Origin: Spirochaetaceae bacterium
GTDB lineage: Bacteria > Spirochaetota > Spirochaetia > DSM-27196 > SKKC01
Assembly: GCA_003554375.1 (NCBI GenBank)
Contig: PWGF01000386.1
Coordinates: 1 to 15,174 of the forward strand
Direction of reading: 5' to 3'
DNA length: 15,174 nucleotides
Below the pieces are notes generated by a model, which was not told the origin of the DNA, did no database searches, and worked only from the letters and a program-made list of their open reading frames with translations. A program made the position numbers and the translations under genes. Below, in pieces: positions 13,373-15,174 of this stretch. Each line of letters begins with the position of its first letter. The first letter of the stretch is position 1.

Positions 13373-14808
13373 TCGCTCAACACGGTCTCCGCCAGATAAT
13401 CCCGGTACTCCCCCAGCGCCTGGAGGATTCGCTTCTTGCTCGGCGCAAGGTCCTTGTCGGCCAGATGCTCGGCAATCTTGCGCTCAAAGAACGCGAAGCT
13501 CGAAGCTTTCTCGGAGGGCGGCATGAGAATCCGGCCGGCGCAGAAGCTGCGCCATCGTTCCCGTTGCTTGGTGTCGAACTGCTCCGGATAGTTCCGCCCA
13601 ATGTAGCGCCATAGAAGCTCGGGAATCCGGGGGTCCTCCACGTTCAACGAGAGCCTTGGCAGCTCCTCGGGTTGCGCGTTGCGGACGCGCGTAAACTCGG
13701 CTCGATCGTCATCGCTGAAGAAGCCCCCTGAGTATATCTGAAGCTCCGGGTCCCGATCTCTACCGGCGGCCGCCGGCCCCGGCGGAGCAGCGTACGCCCG
13801 AGCAATCCGGTTTGTGAGCGTAGCATCCTCCCGGATGAGACGGGCGTGCTCAGTGCAGAGCTCCAAATCGAGTCCGAGTCGCTTGGCCGCTTCATCGGTC
13901 ATCGTCCCGACCGGTGACACCGCGGGACAACGGTTTGTCGCCAGCGTTGTGACGCCGCTCGGCTGACCGGGACTGAAGATATGCTCCGAAAGCCCGTCAG
14001 AGTCGCGCTCGAGAATTGGCCGAGGATCGAATCGAAGATCGAAGACGATCACTTCCCGGTCGTTGCGCGGATTGACACCGATCGGGACCACTGCAGTGGT
14101 GCAGCCTCCCGGACGCGTAAACAGCGGCGCGGTATAGAGCACGATATCCTTGCGTTGGAGATCGACGAGCTTTCGTACCTGTTCCCGTTTGCGGAGCGAG
14201 AAGAGATACGAGAAGAGCCGCGGTTTGCGATCGTGGAGCATGCGCGCCAAACCGATTGTGGCGTGAACGTCGCTCATCGCGTCGTGAGCGCGTTCCTGCT
14301 CTATAGCGTTCGCCGCGGCAAGCTCCTCCAAACGGAACGACGGCTTGCCCTCGTCCCCCTGAGGCCAGTTGATTCCTTCCGGCCGCAGATCGTGAGCTAC
14401 GCGCATCGCATCGATCAAGTCCCACCGGCTGTTGCCGGCCGCGTACTCGCGCTCGTAGGGATCGAAGAAGTTGCGATAGAAGAGGCTGCGGATGAACTCG
14501 TCATCGAAGCGGATGTTATTGTACCCTGAGACACACGTTCCCGGCACCATCAAAGCCTGCCTGATCTCCGCGGCAAAGTCGCACTCGCGCCGGCCAAGCT
14601 CCCACGTGGTCTGTGGTGTGATACCCGTAAGAAGGCAGGCGAGCGGATCCGGAACGTAATCCGGGGTGATCGAGCAGTATCGAACGAGCGGCTCCTCGAT
14701 CGGTTCGAAGCGCTCGTTCGTACGCAATCCTGCAAACTGGGCAATACGGTCGATTCGCCGGTCGATGCCGAAAGTCTCCAGATCGTACCAGAATATGCTA
14801 CCTGCCAT
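13363..14808 (-). CDS. sbcB: Exonuclease I (exodeoxyribonuclease I, 3'-5' ssDNA)
   Basis: This 481-residue processive exonuclease degrades single-stranded DNA from the 3' end and acts in recombination and mismatch repair. It aligns by eye to E. coli SbcB (475 residues) along its length. The DEDDh active site is intact: Asp9 and Glu11 (FWYDLETFG), Asp102 (GYNNIRFDDE), His175 and Asp180 (HDAMSDVHATIGLA). Shared blocks include CLLTGITPQ, NSRWDLIDAMR, LRPEGINWP and the C-terminal GFFSDDDRAEF region. The ATG at 14808 is chosen because it gives the E. coli-like N-terminus; the frame extends to 14850 without support. There is no Shine-Dalgarno sequence, and TATACT ends 9 bases before the ATG. It converges on speE with a 61-base gap, and its stop codon lies in the shared inverted repeat. 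Confidence 0.96.
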   Translation of the reverse strand: MAGSIFWYDLETFGIDRRIDRIAQFAGLRTNERFEPIEEPLVRYCSITPDYVPDPLACLLTGITPQTTWELGRRECDFAAEIRQALMVPGTCVSGYNNIRFDDEFIRSLFYRNFFDPYEREYAAGNSRWDLIDAMRVAHDLRPEGINWPQGDEGKPSFRLEELAAANAIEQERAHDAMSDVHATIGLARMLHDRKPRLFSYLFSLRKREQVRKLVDLQRKDIVLYTAPLFTRPGGCTTAVVPIGVNPRNDREVIVFDLRFDPRPILERDSDGLSEHIFSPGQPSGVTTLATNRCPAVSPVGTMTDEAAKRLGLDLELCTEHARLIREDATLTNRIARAYAAPPGPAAAGRDRDPELQIYSGGFFSDDDRAEFTRVRNAQPEELPRLSLNVEDPRIPELLWRYIGRNYPEQFDTKQRERWRSFCAGRILMPPSEKASSFAFFERKIAEHLADKDLAPSKKRILQALGEYRDYLAETVLSDGA

Positions 14809-14817
14809 CGCGCAGAC

Positions 14818-14823
14818 AGTATA
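14818..14823 (-). promoter_or_regulatory. -10 box of sbcB
   Basis: TATACT on the minus strand (5 of 6 to TATAAT) stands 9 bases before the sbcB ATG, with no ribosome-binding site between. No good -35 hexamer is seen at 16-18 bases. The position implies a transcript starting within a few bases of the start codon. Confidence 0.45.
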
Positions 14824-15035
14824 GCCGCCGCGGCAGTGGGACGAAAGCACCCCCGTTCTCGGTCTTCAAGTCCCTGTGCGACAGTCGGAGCTCTCCCGCG
14901 CGCTATCTCATCCAGTTATCCACGTTGACCCGGTCGCTCCCGTAGTGCCGCGGCATGGTCCCCGCACAGAATCGCCCCGATACGGTCTCGTCCGGAAGGC
15001 AACTGTATCCGTGACCCACCAAGAGCGAGTATATT
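14824..15035. other. Divergent region between sbcB and the right-edge frame
   Basis: About 210 bases with no gene I can support. A single DnaA-box-like ttatccacg (14916-14924) and a TATATT hexamer (15030-15035) just before the ATG at 15036 are the only marks. The minus-strand frame covering this stretch has no recognisable protein character. Confidence 0.4.
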
Positions 15036-15174
15036 ATGAGTAAGAATGAGGGTCCTAATCTGAGCGATTCCGCACGAAGGAGACCGCGGACCGTGCCGGC
15101 GAAGCGGATCCGGGCCGCAGCGGCGCCCGATCGCCGACCTACGCACGTTCGCGCTACCATGCCGCGCCGATGGC
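15036..15174 (+). CDS. Possible 5' end of an unrecognised gene, cut by window
   Basis: From the ATG at 15036 the frame stays open to the window edge (46 codons), starting MSKNEGPNLSDSARRRPRTV and continuing Ala/Arg-rich. I do not recognise it. The ATG lies directly against TATATT with no ribosome-binding site. The in-frame GTG at 15093 has aaggag (15077-15082) 10 bases ahead and would begin MPAKRIRAAAAPDRRPTHV, so the true start may be there. In GC-rich DNA an open frame this short can arise by chance. The very basic composition could be a nucleic-acid-binding extension or an artefact. Confidence 0.3.
   Translation, partial: MSKNEGPNLSDSARRRPRTVPAKRIRAAAAPDRRPTHVRATMPRRW

Noticed and set aside
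14916..14924. DnaA-box-like ttatccacg near the right edge
   Set aside because: A single copy is expected by chance in this length; there are no clustered boxes, AT-rich unwinding element or dnaA/dnaN neighbours to suggest an origin.
14903..15160. Minus-strand frame of 85 codons after sbcB
   Set aside because: It lacks a ribosome-binding site and any recognisable motif and overlaps a plausible plus-strand gene start; random in GC-rich DNA.

Overview
The window is a GC-rich stretch of bacterial chromosome, densely packed with genes on both strands. A periplasmic HtrA-type protease and a membrane sensor kinase point to a Gram-negative envelope. The HtrA sequence style (a Val-rich mature N-terminus followed by FDFFFGP) and a CUT1 sugar permease pair resemble free-living spirochaetes. 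That placement is a recollection of family style, not a database result, and other Gram-negatives are possible. The genes are mostly housekeeping and metabolic. I found no transposase, integrase, CRISPR array, tRNA or rRNA, and no recognised defence system.

Layout. 1-1362: 3' part of a DegP/HtrA serine protease with two PDZ domains, then a large stem-loop. 1645-3729: a two-gene operon of sugar ABC-transporter inner-membrane subunits, with no binding protein or ATPase nearby, preceded by operator-like repeats. 3740-3898: an intrinsic terminator and a direct repeat in the convergent gap. 3895-6177 (minus): an OmpR-type response regulator followed by its sensor kinase. 6178-6571: a 394-base divergent region without a recognisable gene. 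6572-7195: protein-L-isoaspartate O-methyltransferase (pcm). 7308-10131 (minus): an HtpX-like metalloprotease, an aldo/keto reductase and a D-2-hydroxyacid dehydrogenase; the last two overlap by 4 bases. 10224-13301 (plus): an HDAC-superfamily amidohydrolase, speD and speE. 13363-14808 (minus): exonuclease I (sbcB). 15036-end: the possible start of another gene.

How the genes fit together. SpeD makes decarboxylated S-adenosylmethionine and SpeE uses it to convert putrescine to spermidine. The HDAC-family gene just upstream, on the same strand, could act on acetylated polyamines, but its active-site loop carries Leu where polyamine deacetylases carry a gatekeeper Glu. HtrA, HtpX-like protease and Pcm all belong to protein quality control but are not one operon.

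The most unusual signal is structural. All three convergent gene pairs (3730-3894, 7196-7307, 13302-13362) contain an imperfect repeat that includes the stop codon of a flanking gene: a direct repeat 72 bases apart, a direct repeat 75 bases apart, and a 23-position inverted repeat placing the speE and sbcB stop codons at mirror positions. A second pattern is that several genes (sbcB, the HtpX-like gene, the HDAC gene) lack a Shine-Dalgarno sequence and have a -10-like hexamer 8-9 bases before the start codon, suggesting leaderless messages.
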